A DNA stretch of 64,000 nucleotides from positions 1,116,001-1,180,000 of the forward strand of contig KK106982.1 in assembly GCA_000611775.1 (NCBI GenBank). Reading direction: 5' to 3'. Below the pieces are notes generated by a model. It did no database searches, was not told the DNA's origin, and worked only from the letters and a program-made list of their open reading frames with translations. The DNA comes from Umbilicaria muhlenbergii. Its lineage: Eukaryota > Ascomycota > Lecanoromycetes > Umbilicariales > Umbilicariaceae. The position numbers and the translations under genes were made by a program. Of the stretch, positions 43,945 to 54,736 are shown piece by piece; the first letter of the stretch is position 1, and the number at the start of each line of letters is the position of its first letter.

Positions 43945-44787
43945 CTAGCTGTTCGACGTCTTCGCCGTCCTTATAATCACCTCTCCGTCGACCATCCCGA
44001 AGTACGCCGCTACAGGCTTCTGGCCCCCCAACCTCTTCCCCGAGGCCGCCGCCTCGGCTCCGTTAAACCCTACAAATAGCCCTACACTTAATACACCCTC
44101 GATCGCTTTGATCTCCTTCGCTAGAGCCTCCACCTCCCACACGCCTCCTTCCCCTCTCCCTTTCGTTCCATTCGACCGACCTTTCTCAAGATCCGACGGT
44201 ATCAGTAAAGTAGGAAACGGAGCGTCAACGATGAAATTATCCTGATCGGTCTTGATTGGCCCAGCTTTAGTGATATGGCCCTCACGAATAAACGGTCCAT
44301 TACTACCAAGATCTTCCAAAGCTTCGATAACAGTAGACGCAGCCAAGGGCTCAACTTCTATCGGAATCGTAGGCCACTTCGTCAAAAGCCTTGGTTGCAA
44401 CTTGCGATAATCGGCCACACAGACGAATTTCCTCGCATGCGTCGCCACCAATTTCTCCTGATACAAACACGCCCCCCCGCCCTTGATGCAGTTCAGCTCC
44501 TCGTCGATCTCGTCCGCGCCGTCAAAGGCCACGTCCATCAGGACCCCTCTTGGGAGCGAGTCGAACGCTATGGGGGTGAGGCCGGCGCGGACGATCACTT
44601 GCCGGGATTGGTAGCCTGTGGGGACGAAGTTGATGCCCGAGAGGTCGGCTTGCAGGTTCGTGATTGCTTCGACGACGTAGACGATTGTGGTGCCGGAGCC
44701 GATGCCGATGTAGCGGGCGGTGGGGTCGAAGTGGTCGGCGACGGCGCGGATGGCGGCGTTGCGTTTGGCGGTTTCGATGTCGGCCAT
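43945..44787 (-). CDS. RKI1: Ribose-5-phosphate isomerase A
   Basis: An intronless 280-residue enzyme of the pentose phosphate pathway interconverting ribose-5-phosphate and ribulose-5-phosphate. The start is the ATG of MADIETAKRNAAIRAV; the open frame continues 69 codons upstream but that part is not family-like. Active-site motifs are visible: IGIGSGTT (phosphate loop), FVPTGYQSRQVI, FDGADEIDEELNCIKGGG (catalytic Asp and Glu), the KGGG loop followed by EKLVA, and VADYRKLQ. A Gly/Lys-rich insertion (EKGRSNGTKGRGEGG, about residue 222) is seen near the C-terminal domain. It is cytosolic. Confidence 0.95.
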   Translation of the reverse strand: MADIETAKRNAAIRAVADHFDPTARYIGIGSGTTIVYVVEAITNLQADLSGINFVPTGYQSRQVIVRAGLTPIAFDSLPRGVLMDVAFDGADEIDEELNCIKGGGACLYQEKLVATHARKFVCVADYRKLQPRLLTKWPTIPIEVEPLAASTVIEALEDLGSNGPFIREGHITKAGPIKTDQDNFIVDAPFPTLLIPSDLEKGRSNGTKGRGEGGVWEVEALAKEIKAIEGVLSVGLFVGFNGAEAAASGKRLGGQKPVAAYFGMVDGEVIIRTAKTSNS

Positions 44788-45253
44788 TGGGGCGGAGTGG
44801 GGGCTATATGGGGGGTGGATGGGGTGTTTAAGATAGGAGCGGCGGGGCGCGGTGGATATGGCTTTGTATTTATGTCTGTAGGTCTTTTGGTTAGCATGAG
44901 TGTATTGGCACAGGCGCAAAAAGCATGGGGGTTCCTGACAGTGCGGAAGTGGGGATACGCAGTCTCCACCCAAGCATCCATGCGCAAATAGCAAGGGTAA
45001 GAGCTGGAGTATAAACTAAGACAGTGTTGATTCTATTCTGAAGCCATTGACAGTTACCCTAAGTTTCGAAGAGCTCGATGGGTTGACAGCCGCATGTTGG
45101 TGGGGGAGGGGTGTTTCCGCCTCAGCCCACTCAACTTTCCGCACCGTTTTAAGTTGTGCGTCATACCTATCAACCCACGGCTTTAATACAACTAACCTTC
45201 GGACGTCAACAATCTAAATAACCTGTATAGGTAGCTTTTGCGTGGCCGCCGAG
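44788..45253. other. Divergent promoter region of RKI1 and ULA1
   Basis: 466 bp between the two start codons. No separate gene is seen; the in-frame codons upstream of RKI1 are taken as leader. Confidence 0.6.
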
Positions 45254-46997
45254 ATGGCGACCATGAGCACGACGCCGCCGATACTCCAAGGACCCTCAGC
45301 AAAAGAGAAAAAGTATGATAGGCAGCTTCGTCTCTGGGCAGCGAGCGGTCAACAAGCGCTCGAAGACGCTCACGTGCTCTTACTGAACTCTGCTGGAGGA
45401 TCACACGTTGCCGGCATTGAAACACTGAAAAATCTCGTTCTACCAGGCGTTGGAAATTTTACGATTGTAGATGGGGAAAAGGTGAAGGAGGAGGATTTGG
45501 GCGTCAATTTCTTCTTAGACGAAGACAGCATGGGCCGTTCGCGCGCTGAAGAGACGTGCAATTTCCTGAAAGAGCTGAATCCAGAAGTCAATGGCTACGC
45601 TGCCGACGAGGTAAGTAATTGAATCACCGTAGGGACATTGGCACTGCTGACGACCCAACAAGTTCCCAGCGAGCTTTCTGGAGCATGGCAAAGATGTTTT
45701 GAGCCCGTACACCTTGATTATACTCACCGGCCCGGCAAGACAAGATGAGGTGGTCAGAACCGTTTCTAAACATGCCTCAGAACATTCCATCCCTTTCATC
45801 TACATACACTCTGTTGGATTCTACTCGCATTTCTCAGTGCAACTACCCTCCGAATTCCCCATCGTCGACACACATCCAGATCCCGCCTCCACCCAAGATC
45901 TTCGACTTTTAAATCCATGGCCGGAACTGATCGAGTTCATGCACAAGAAGACAGATGATCTGGAGACCCTAAGCGATCATGACCATGGGCACATCCCATA
46001 CCTCTTACTCCTTTTGCACTTTCTAGACAAATGGCGGGCTACTAACGACGGCAAAGCTCTAAATAGTTACAAAGAGAAGACTGCATTCCGAGATATGGTA
46101 AAAGAAGGTGCAAGGAGAAACAACGCTGAGGGTGGGGAGGAAAATTTCGACGAAGCAGTGGGTGCAGTGCTCAAAAGCCTGAATCCCTTGGAGATACCGA
46201 GCGGTCTTCGAGAGGTACTAGAAGTGGTAGATTGCCAATCACCAAAACAAGAATCCGCAAATTTCTGGATCATCGCGCATGCAATCCGGAACTTTCATCT
46301 CAATCACTCCGCCCTACCGCTGCCAGGTGCACTTCCGGACATGAAGGCACAATCAGCAGACTATATCCAGCTACAGAACATCTACAAAGCTAAAGCGCGA
46401 ATGGATCTTTCAGAGGTGGTGCAAAACGTGCGATCTGTTGAACAGAAACTGGGTAGGCGGTCAGCCGCAGAGGAGAAGGAGATTGAGGCGTTCTGCAAAG
46501 GCGCCGCGTTCGTGAAATTGGTGAAGGGACGACCAATACGGTTTGCGGATGCGCCCAAACAGATGGATTGGACCGACCGAGCGAAATATATCTGTCAGGA
46601 GCTTCAGGATGAAGAGTCATTGTTGCCGATATACTTGTCCTTCCTAGCTTACGACTGGTCTGTAAAAAACCGGCGCGATGAGGAAACCACCAAAGCAGAA
46701 ATTGAAGCTCCTGAAGCGATTTCAATGGCTATGGGAGAATACACTGGTGACTTACTCGACCATATAGCCAAATCCGCCGGCAGCGATTTCGACATGGAGC
46801 CGGCTAAAGAAAGGATGAACAATGTGGCTGCGGAGATCGGACGAGCAGGCGGCGGCGAATTGCATAATATTTCTGCGCTGACGGGTGGTATGGTGGCTCA
46901 GGAAGTAATTAAGGTCATCACGAAGCAGTACGTACCGGTTGACAACACGTGCGTTTTCGACGGTATCACAAGCAAGACGGCGGTGTTTAAGCTGTGA
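45254..46997 (+). CDS. ULA1: NEDD8-activating enzyme E1 regulatory subunit (Ula1/APPBP1)
   Basis: Exons 45254-45610 and 45663-46997 give 563 residues. The start chosen is the first ATG (ATGGCGACC). The ThiF/Rossmann-like start KYDRQLRLWAASGQQALEDA and GIETLKNLVLPGVGNFTIVD, then VNFFLDEDSMGRSRAEET, are diagnostic of the APPBP1/Aos1 branch. The subunit lacks the catalytic Cys, as expected; it pairs with Uba3 to activate Rub1/NEDD8 for cullin modification. The C-terminal part ends HNISALTGGMVAQEVIKVIT...VFDGITSKTAVFKL, a complete E1 ending. It lies one gene away from an F-box protein, a component of the cullin-RING system that neddylation activates, but such proximity is likely chance. Confidence 0.93.
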
Positions 46998-47374
46998 GGC
47001 ATCGAGACAGGAGGATCGATTTGAGGGGTTCGGAGGCATTGCGCCTGGCGTTGGAGGACATAATTTTGGTGGCACGAAGATATGAGGAACGGCAATTTTA
47101 GATCTTCGGGCCAAGGGCCAAACTATCATCGAGATGATGCCAGCATAGATGCACCTGCCGAACCAGGGAATCGGGCTTGATCTCCAGAGTCAAGTCACTA
47201 CTCTAGGCTGCGCAGGACGCTTACAATCCGTGGCGTGTACTGGACCAGCTTCATATAAGACAACCGATAGCCTGCCGGCCGGACAGAATCAAATCTCGTG
47301 TTTACGAATAAGTGATCGCTCACGACCAAGATGTTCACCGGAACTCAGACGAGTATTTACCAACCCAACGGCTT
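46998..47374. other. Intergenic between convergent genes
   Basis: 3' flanks of ULA1 and TYW1. No gene is seen. Confidence 0.6.
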
Positions 47375-49825
47375 TCATAACTCCACCACCCGACTCTCAC
47401 CACTCCCGCCACCAACCTGCCTATTCTTCCCCTTTCGATAAACCCTCTCATCCGCCGGATCAAACCCTCCATTCCCCCAAAGCGCCCACTCCGGCGTCTC
47501 CGGCCCCACATAATCCTCCGGCCGGAACTCCCTCCCAGACTCCAAGCACTCGAAGAACTTGTCATACCCAATAGTCGTATGCCACCTGCCCTCGATGAGA
47601 AACCGCTTGCTAGCAATAAGCACGCAGCAACTATGCCGATGCTCGGCCGCCAAGCCGTATTCCAGCCCCCTTTGCTCCAAAGCTTTATTAAGCGCCACAA
47701 CGAACGTTTCGACCTCTTCCCAAAAAGGCACATTCTGCATCGTCAACCCGGCCCCCTTACTATCGCTCGTCCCACAATACGTAACGCCCTTAACCTCCAC
47801 AAAACACGGTAATCCCCTCTCGACCAAATCCGCATACCCCTCCACCTCCTCGTCGACATTAAACCCCTTCACAAGCGTCAACCGAAACACCGTCCGCTGC
47901 GTAAACCTCTTCTCCCGCAAAATGTCCAGGCAAGCCTGGAAGCGTTCCCAGAAATCCCGATGCAGCGGCCGGTCGATCCGGCGCAGACTGTCCCGGTTAC
48001 TGGCGTCGATACTGACGTACAACTGCGTCACGGGCTGCAGCGCCGCCAGTTGCGCCGGGTGCTGCGCGTTGCAGACGAGGAAGCTGCTGATGCGCTCGGC
48101 GTGCAACAGGGCGGTGAACTCGTTGATGTGCGGGTAGAAGATCGGTTCGCCCACCAGACTCATCGCACAATGCCGGATTCTCATCGCTTCCGCGAACCTC
48201 TCGGCGCGCACCCCGGGGACGCCGCGCATCATTTTGATTTTGCGGTAATGCCCCTCTTTGACGCCGTTGAAGATCATTTCGGGCGGGTCGACTTTCCAGC
48301 GCCAGGTGGTGCCGACGGGGTTGGTGCCGTGGCGCCAGCAGAAGACGCATTTGTTGCTGCAGGAGAGGCTGGGGGTTGTTTCCATGCAGAGGTGGGATTT
48401 GATGCCGTAGAAGGAGAATTTGTAGCAGGAGCCGCGGCCGCGGAGGGCGGATTTGGTCCAGCGGCAGATTTTGACGCCGGAGTGGGAGCCGACGATTGTG
48501 TAGCCTTGTTTGGTGAGAGCGGCGTAGGTGGGAGATGTGGTGGGGACCATTTCTTTGAGGGGTTGGGTAGGGGCTGAGGGTCGAGATGTACGGCTCAATG
48601 TTGTGAAATCGATTGCTAACGGGGTGGTCGAGGTTGCTGGGTCGTTAGCGGTGCTGTTGTTCGAAGGGACTTTGTTGCCTAGATCTTCTAGATCATCAAC
48701 ATTTCCTGTGTTGTTGGGTTTTGATTGCCCTGACTTCTTCTGCATAGGATTTCTAGGCTTCAGGTCTTTATCCTCTGCTGTTTCCATGTCTTCCTCGTCG
48801 CTTTCCACTGCATCTCCACTGCCTGAAACGCCCTCACCAAGGCCTCCGTTGATAATGAGATCTCTTAGTACATCCTTAACACCGGATCCCCATTCTTCTA
48901 ATCTAGCTAGAGCATCAGATTTAACATCTCCCATGCCGAGTGGGAAAGCTCTCTTTCTCCCAGTCAACCTTGCCATCCACTTGTCAACCTCTCTGGCCTG
49001 GGAGCAAAAACCCTCCTCTTCTGTAGGCCATCCTTCCTTATCCCCAAAGCCAAAGACGGAGTAGCCGAGTAAGCCAGACATTGACCCTGTATCTATGCGA
49101 AAATCATGGTGGGTCTCTTGGAGGTGCGCTAGGAAGGAGCTTAGAACCGTGTCGATGTTATAGGTTGGTACAAGTAGGAGATAGAAGTATCGGATGTTCT
49201 CGGTAGACCCAGCGGGCTTTGGTGGGGTGATAAAGAATTCGTCGTAATCAATGTAGGACAGATCGTGAAGTCGGGGATTTAGGATGGTCGTATCTGGCAC
49301 AGCATCCGACTGCGGTCGAAAAGTGTTCGCAAAGTCGGTCGCATACCTCTCGGTAGTCCCTGTAAGAGATGAAAAGAACACAAGTGGCTGTACTTTCAGT
49401 TGCTGGGTCCGTTCGTCTCCGGATTGTCGCTCAGTTGTACTGGCTGACTTCCTTGGAGTTGTGCGAGTCACTCTCTTCGGCCCTAGACGTGGACGCGCAA
49501 TGACATTTTCAATGTCCTTAGCCACACTCTCAATGCTTGTCTGGGCTGGGGTCTCATATTGTTTCTCTTGAACGACGAAGCTTGCTTCTTTCTCATCCAG
49601 CACTGGGTATTTCTCTGGAGTGGTGGGAGTCAAGCTTGGGCTCCCAGCACTTGGTGAGCTGGACAGCCTCTCGCGGCGGTGCCACCACCGTGGTAACCGG
49701 ACCACCATAATCCACGCCAGGCATATGGCATTGAGTAGCCCACACAGGATAAGTATTCGGTATTCGTGCCATATTTCTATCCGCCCTACGATCTCAATAG
49801 TGTCAGCAAGCATGTCCAACAGCAT
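47375..49825 (-). CDS. TYW1: S-adenosylmethionine-dependent tRNA 4-demethylwyosine synthase TYW1
   Basis: An intronless 816-residue gene, close to the length of yeast Tyw1. An N-terminal membrane anchor (YRILILCGLLNAICLAWIMV, about 22-41) and RRWHRR-type basics precede a flavodoxin domain (about 125-310; FFSSLTGTTERYATDFANTF, GYSVFGFGDKEGW). The radical-SAM domain has the 4Fe-4S motif CSNKCVFC near residue 490. Further motifs are VGEPIFYPHINEF, QLYVSIDAS, and FVEVKGVTYCGTSD. TYW1 makes the tricyclic core of wybutosine at position 37 of tRNA-Phe, using pyruvate; it is ER-associated in yeast. A long acidic disordered linker at about 345-440 separates the domains. Confidence 0.95.
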   Translation of the reverse strand: MLLDMLADTIEIVGRIEIWHEYRILILCGLLNAICLAWIMVVRLPRWWHRRERLSSSPSAGSPSLTPTTPEKYPVLDEKEASFVVQEKQYETPAQTSIESVAKDIENVIARPRLGPKRVTRTTPRKSASTTERQSGDERTQQLKVQPLVFFSSLTGTTERYATDFANTFRPQSDAVPDTTILNPRLHDLSYIDYDEFFITPPKPAGSTENIRYFYLLLVPTYNIDTVLSSFLAHLQETHHDFRIDTGSMSGLLGYSVFGFGDKEGWPTEEEGFCSQAREVDKWMARLTGRKRAFPLGMGDVKSDALARLEEWGSGVKDVLRDLIINGGLGEGVSGSGDAVESDEEDMETAEDKDLKPRNPMQKKSGQSKPNNTGNVDDLEDLGNKVPSNNSTANDPATSTTPLAIDFTTLSRTSRPSAPTQPLKEMVPTTSPTYAALTKQGYTIVGSHSGVKICRWTKSALRGRGSCYKFSFYGIKSHLCMETTPSLSCSNKCVFCWRHGTNPVGTTWRWKVDPPEMIFNGVKEGHYRKIKMMRGVPGVRAERFAEAMRIRHCAMSLVGEPIFYPHINEFTALLHAERISSFLVCNAQHPAQLAALQPVTQLYVSIDASNRDSLRRIDRPLHRDFWERFQACLDILREKRFTQRTVFRLTLVKGFNVDEEVEGYADLVERGLPCFVEVKGVTYCGTSDSKGAGLTMQNVPFWEEVETFVVALNKALEQRGLEYGLAAEHRHSCCVLIASKRFLIEGRWHTTIGYDKFFECLESGREFRPEDYVGPETPEWALWGNGGFDPADERVYRKGKNRQVGGGSGESRVVEL

Positions 49826-50219
49826 AGCATGCTATTGACATTTGTACGACATAGGAGGCTCACCGTCTAGCCATCCCTGCTGCCCGAATGAAGGCACCAT
49901 AATGATTTGCCCCGACTCTTTTCTTTTGCCCTTGACCAAGATCCAAGGTGCTCGATGGCGGGGGAAACCAGCAGATCCCGCTAGGTGGCCCTGGCGGGTA
50001 GGGCTGACCAGGGCGTCCCCCAGTCTTTGGCCAGAGGCGAGAAGGGGTTCTCCTTGTTTTCCGCTCGGCGCCTCCACCAGATGCTAGGTAGCGAGGTACG
50101 CCACGGTAGTCCTCAGCATGGAGTGATCCATTCCGACATCGCGCCTTTGCGTGCGCCTTCATCTCCAACATACATCGAAACGATCAAGAGAACTTGTTGA
50201 AAGCTGAGGGCTTACGACC
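49826..50219. other. Divergent promoter region
   Basis: 394 bp between TYW1 (minus) and the PQ-loop gene (plus). Open frames on both strands here are Pro/Gly-rich shadows. Confidence 0.55.
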
Positions 50220-51217
50220 ATGTTCCAAAATCACTGCGATGCGCTGGCATTACCAAACTATACCAACTTCACCCTCTCCTTGTACGTTACCGTCACCCGG
50301 CATGGTTCTAGCGACCGCAACGCTGACTTCAAGTCTGTAGAATAATCCTTGTTGGCATACTCATATCCTACCTTCCTCAGCACCACCGCATCATTTCGAG
50401 GCGCTCATCCGAGGGCATTTCACCCTACTTCGTCCTCTTAGGCACCACCTCGGGGACCTCTGCGTTTGCCAATATACTTGTACTTCCTGCAAGTCGTGCC
50501 GACTTAGCATGCTGCAGAGAGGTTACGGGGTTTGAGTGTTTCGCCGCGCTGTTGGGCATAGCGCAGGTTGGCGTGCAATGGTCGTGCTTTGCCATCATGC
50601 AAGTTACCTGACTTTCCCGTCCTCCGGAACTGCTAACGTTGGAGCCGACCAGCCTTCTTCTCTTCCTTCTCTTTTTCCCACGGGCCACCGCGCTCATGCC
50701 TCCGAAGCCAGCTTCCTCGGGACCTTCCTACCGCACCGCCCTCCTCGTCACCTTCCTGTGCATCATCCACGTTCTCATGGTCTTTGCACTGAGCCTGGTC
50801 TTCGTCTACAAACTCCCCAGCCACCTCCAGTCGTGGGCCAACGCTCTGGGCATTCTTGCAGCGGTACTTGCCAGTATCCAGTATTTTCCGCAGATCTACA
50901 CCACGTGGCGCTTGCAAGATGTTGCCAGTTTGAGCATCCCGATGATGTGTATCCAAACCCCGGGAAGCTTTGTCTGGGCCGGAAGCCTCGCGTCGAGACT
51001 CGGAGTGGAGGGGTGGAGTGCTTGGGGGGTCTATCTCGTAACCGGCTGCCTACAGGGAGGGCTCTTAGGCATGGGCATCTACTTTGAGGTCAGAAATCGG
51101 CGGGACACGCGGTCCAAGAGGCCGAACGGTACGGGCAACGGACACGTGGTCAGCGAGGAGCATGGAGCTGCAGATGGTCCCAGTGAGCAGGCACCACTAT
51201 TGGGGAACGAGCGATGA
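50220..51217 (+). CDS. PQ-loop repeat membrane protein
   Basis: Exons 50220-50281, 50341-50602 and 50645-51217 give 298 residues; the total divides by three. The last intron (42 nt) needs a GAG acceptor; the more canonical CAG six bases on would break the frame. Two PQ-loop repeats are clear: LIILVGILISYLPQHHRIIS with SSEGISPYFV (about 21-50), and VLASIQYFPQIYTTWRLQDV (about 185-205) followed by SLSIPMMCIQTPG. Six or seven membrane spans are expected. The tail ends QAPLLGNER, a possible dileucine vacuolar sorting motif. Relatives include Ypq/PQLC cationic amino-acid exporters of the vacuole and PQ-loop proteins of the endomembrane system; the substrate is unknown. Confidence 0.85.
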
Positions 51218-52595
51218 TGCAGTGGGGCAAGCATCGGCATCGCGGACCTCACACCTCATGGATGGGCAAAGGGATGGGAGAGAATCTTCGGTCTAGATGT
51301 TGGGGAGGCGCCTGGGGAGTGTGGTTGCTCTCTGAAGCTCTGCAAGCTCGGCGCCTGGGATCTGTATCTGTTCCATTGGGGGCACCGCACAGCATAGAGC
51401 AGGACCGAAGCGGTCATTGCGATCACATGAAAGATCACGTCGGCGATCAATCCTGGCGAGATAGTCGCACTCGAGCAGGGTCAGTGGCGGTCTAGATGCG
51501 CAAATCCGGGCTGGTGTCGGAGATGACCATGACTGATGTGAATGATGTGTGCAGCCGGGAGGATCCTCCAGTTTCAAGTTTGATCAAGGAGGGCGCGCCC
51601 GGCCAATGAGGGACGCGGCCGGTCCCCCCACTCGGCTCGGCCCCATTTAAGCGACAGCTCTCGGCTAGAGCGGAAGCGCTGAGTGTGGGCGAGGTGGGGC
51701 GTGGTGGGCAAGCGAGGCAAGGCCGCCGCGCCCCCTGGCCCTTGGCGCTGTTTCGAAAGCAACGACGGCACGGCGAGCAGCGTGACAGGAACGGCGTGGT
51801 GCGGGGCCTGTCAGCGTGCCGGTCAGCGTGCCTGTCAGCGTGCCGGTCAGCGTGCCCGTCTGCGTGCCTGGCTGGTGTGCCCGTCTTCTAGATGAGCCAT
51901 CTCCGTCCACAGCGACTCTGCGCCTATCAAAATGCCCGGCTGGCCCCCTCCTGCCGCAAAGACTGCAGCCAGCTGGCGGTCCTTCATCGCAATCCTGACT
52001 CTCCCCCCCCCCGGTGCCGTCAGGCTGTGATCTCATTTGGATGCAGCGCATGGAATGCTTGGTGCGCGTCGCGAGGACCCTGCAGCCTCAAAGGCATGTG
52101 CCTTGCGTCAGATGCTGGTTCTCCAGGAAGCAGGAAGCAAATGTAATAACCTCCCCCTTTCTCCCACCGAGATGTCTCCGAGGTATGTAAGAAGCTTAAG
52201 TCTTGCACTTCCACGCCTCGCAGTGCAGCTTCGTTGAGATTTACACTTTGCATTCGCTTTGGACACTCGTCCCTTACATTCATTTTGCTTGTCCTCGACA
52301 AAGTCCCCTCCTTTAAACTTGCGAGCGCGTCTTCAATTCCATTCACAAGTACTATTTATTCACAACTGCTACTCCGTGTTTACCACAACAACCTCACTCT
52401 TCCGTCGATCCAACACTTTCGCACGCCCTTTCTGTTCAGACGCGTACTGCGCCCCAAGATCCGTGATCTTTGCCGTTCATTCAGCCTCCCTTCGATTCTC
52501 TACCTTCCTTCAACAACTTGCAGGCTCGTTGACCGAGCCCTTGCGATCATTCCCAAAGCGTTCAGGCTGCAGAGAAATTGCAACAACCGTTCGAC
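51218..52595. other. Intergenic, promoter of the AA9 gene
   Basis: 1.4 kb without a gene. It holds the 12-bp minisatellite (51809-51868) and, from about 52230 to 52590, a pyrimidine-rich stretch typical of the leader of a highly expressed fungal gene. Confidence 0.55.
51809..51868. repeat. 12-bp tandem minisatellite, five units
   Basis: Five copies of a 12-mer: TGTCAGCGTGCC and GGTCAGCGTGCC alternate (units 1-4), then a diverged CGTCTGCGTGCC. The alternation of the first base shows a 24-bp higher-order unit. Confidence 0.9.
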
Positions 52596-54267
52596 ATGAA
52601 GCTCCTTGACCTGAAGAGTGCCGTGGTCGCTATCGCCGTAGCTCGGGCTGTTGATGCTCACACCGTCTTCACCAACTTCTACGTGGACGGCGCAAACCAG
52701 GGCCCTGGCACCTGTGTTCGTATGAACAAGAGCGTCCCGAACGCCACCTTCTACGTTCCGAGTGTTACCAGCGATGATATGGCATGTGGTGAGTACCTTT
52801 GCCCCCCTCGTCTGAAATGGCTGCGAGCGGCCAACTTGGCTCACTGGCTAATAATACTTCCAGGTATTGATGGCAACATCGGTGTTGACCGCGTCTGTCC
52901 CGCCAACGCCGGCTCGACCTTGACCCTCGAGTTCCATGATAGACCGGACATCATTACATCTGGCGCCATTGATCCATCGCACAAGGGTCCCTGTGCTGTT
53001 TATATGAAGAAAGTTGATTCGGCTGTGGCTAACGACACCGCTAAAGGCGATGGTTGGTTCAAGATTTGTATGGAAGACCACCGCATCCCCATTACCCTCA
53101 TCAATCACTGACTGCTTTATGTAGACGCCGCCGATTACAACACCGCTACGAGCACATGGTGCACTGAGGATTTGATTGCCAACAACGGCCTTCTTTCCGT
53201 CAAGATCCCTAGTGACATCGAGGGAGGTTACTACCTAGTTCGACCAGAGCTTCTCGCCCTTCACCAAGCGGACAGGACACCACCGATCCCCCAATTCTAC
53301 ACCGGGTGTGCCCAAGTGTTTCTGACGTCCACTGGTTCGGCCGTACCGGGTAACACCGTCTCAATCCCCGGCTACGTCGACATGAATAATCCAGCAATGT
53401 CCTTCAACATCTATAAAACGCCTATGGCACTGCCGTACCCAATGTTTGGTCCTCCGGCGTACGTATCGACCTCCTCGAAGCGTGGTATTGAAGGCCGTGC
53501 AGTCCAACAAACAGAGGGGTTGAAGCCCGCTGGGTGTGTTCTGGAAATGGGCAATTGGTGTGGCATGGAACTCGCCAGCTATTCCACCTCGGATGGCTGC
53601 TGGAATGTGCGTCTACACACTGAAACAGCCGTTTCATATCTAATTGCTAATGTCCTTCTCAGGCTTCCCAAATTTGCTGGAACGAAGGCACGGATTGTTA
53701 CAGCTCCGCCGACGCAACGGGCGACGCCAGCTGCAAGATCTGGGATGACAAATGTACGGCCATGGACAATGCCTGCAATGCGGGAAATTTCAACGGACCA
53801 CCGGATGCGGGCAAAGATCTTACGCCCCCGGTAGCTTCGCCAGTCCTGCCACCACCTGCAGTGGAGACACTGAGTACTTCGGGTGCTAAGGAAGCGGCAG
53901 TGTCTGGGGCTTCCTACTCTACGGCGCCGGCGGTGACCTCGGTGGCATATGTGGCCAGCACAAGCACAGCGGCCGCGGCACCGGCATCGACGACTGCTGT
54001 CCAGTCAAGCTGTAGTGCGTCCGAGTCCACCTGTGGGTCTAACGGCCAAACCTGTGCATCCGGGATGTGTTGTTCTTCGCACGGGTAAGTTGGGACAAGC
54101 ATCTTCCAGGCTGACTACAGAACTGACGTTGTTCTAGCTACTGCGGAACTACGGACGAATACTGCGGCTCCGGATGCCAATCCGCCTTCGGAACATGCTC
54201 TTCTGGCTACAAGCTGCGTCGAAGACACCCGCATGGACGGAGGCACGGAAACGAAGCTCTTCCGTAG
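52596..54267 (+). CDS. AA9 lytic polysaccharide monooxygenase with C-terminal CBM18 chitin-binding domain
   Basis: Five exons (52596-52788, 52864-53067, 53125-53606, 53663-54084, 54138-54267) give 476 residues. A signal peptide (MKLLDLKSAVVAIAVARAVDA) cleaves to expose His22, the N-terminal half of the copper histidine brace. The second brace His is His104 (DPSHKGP), the axial Tyr is Tyr191 (PQFYTGC), with Gln189 and second-sphere His179 (LLALHQA). These are AA9 features; AA9 enzymes oxidatively cleave cellulose and related glucans. A second Cys-rich module (ICWNEGTDCYSS...CKIWDDKC...NACNAGNF, about 315-360), a Ser/Thr/Ala linker and a hevein-type CBM18 follow (CGSNGQTCASGMCCSSHGYC, GTTDEYCGSGCQ). 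The last residues are very basic (RRRHPHGRRH). Usual AA9 partners are CBM1, so a chitin-binding partner is unusual. Confidence 0.88.
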
Positions 54268-54736
54268 GAGTCTAGTTTTGCCCAGGTCGACGAAAGGCTG
54301 GTCCGGCTGGAGTTAGCTGGTCTAGCTGAGTTGTAGATTACCATTCTCAGGTGCGGAATTTGGAGGTTGGACATATTTCGTGTTGGATAGTTGAGGCGGT
54401 CTGACTACGGCACGATTTGGAGTCGAGTGCATTGACCCTGTCACATTTAAGCGCGCAGTCCCTGGCACTTGATAAATTGAATCTGCTGTTGTGACACCCT
54501 CTCGACACCCCCCTCGAGCCCCTGTGCCCCTCACGCCCCCTGAAACCCCCCGGCTCTTAGCGCCATGGCCCCAGTTGCATGCACCCTAAGCGAGTCGCGC
54601 TCAATATTACTGCAGCTTGTTTTACCCCCAACTCACTGACATCGAACGTCTCCAACACGTTTCCCAACCAATACCGATACACGATATCGACCCTCTAAAT
54701 CAAAGCGAGACTTCGAACGCCATCTCGTCCGTAACT
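54268..54736. other. Intergenic
   Basis: 469 bp between the AA9 gene and the H4 variant. A C-rich run occurs near 54500-54550. No gene is seen. Confidence 0.55.

Noticed and set aside
47960-48577. 205-codon plus-strand frame rich in Ala, Gly, Val and Asp
   Set aside because: Antisense shadow of the TYW1 radical-SAM domain.
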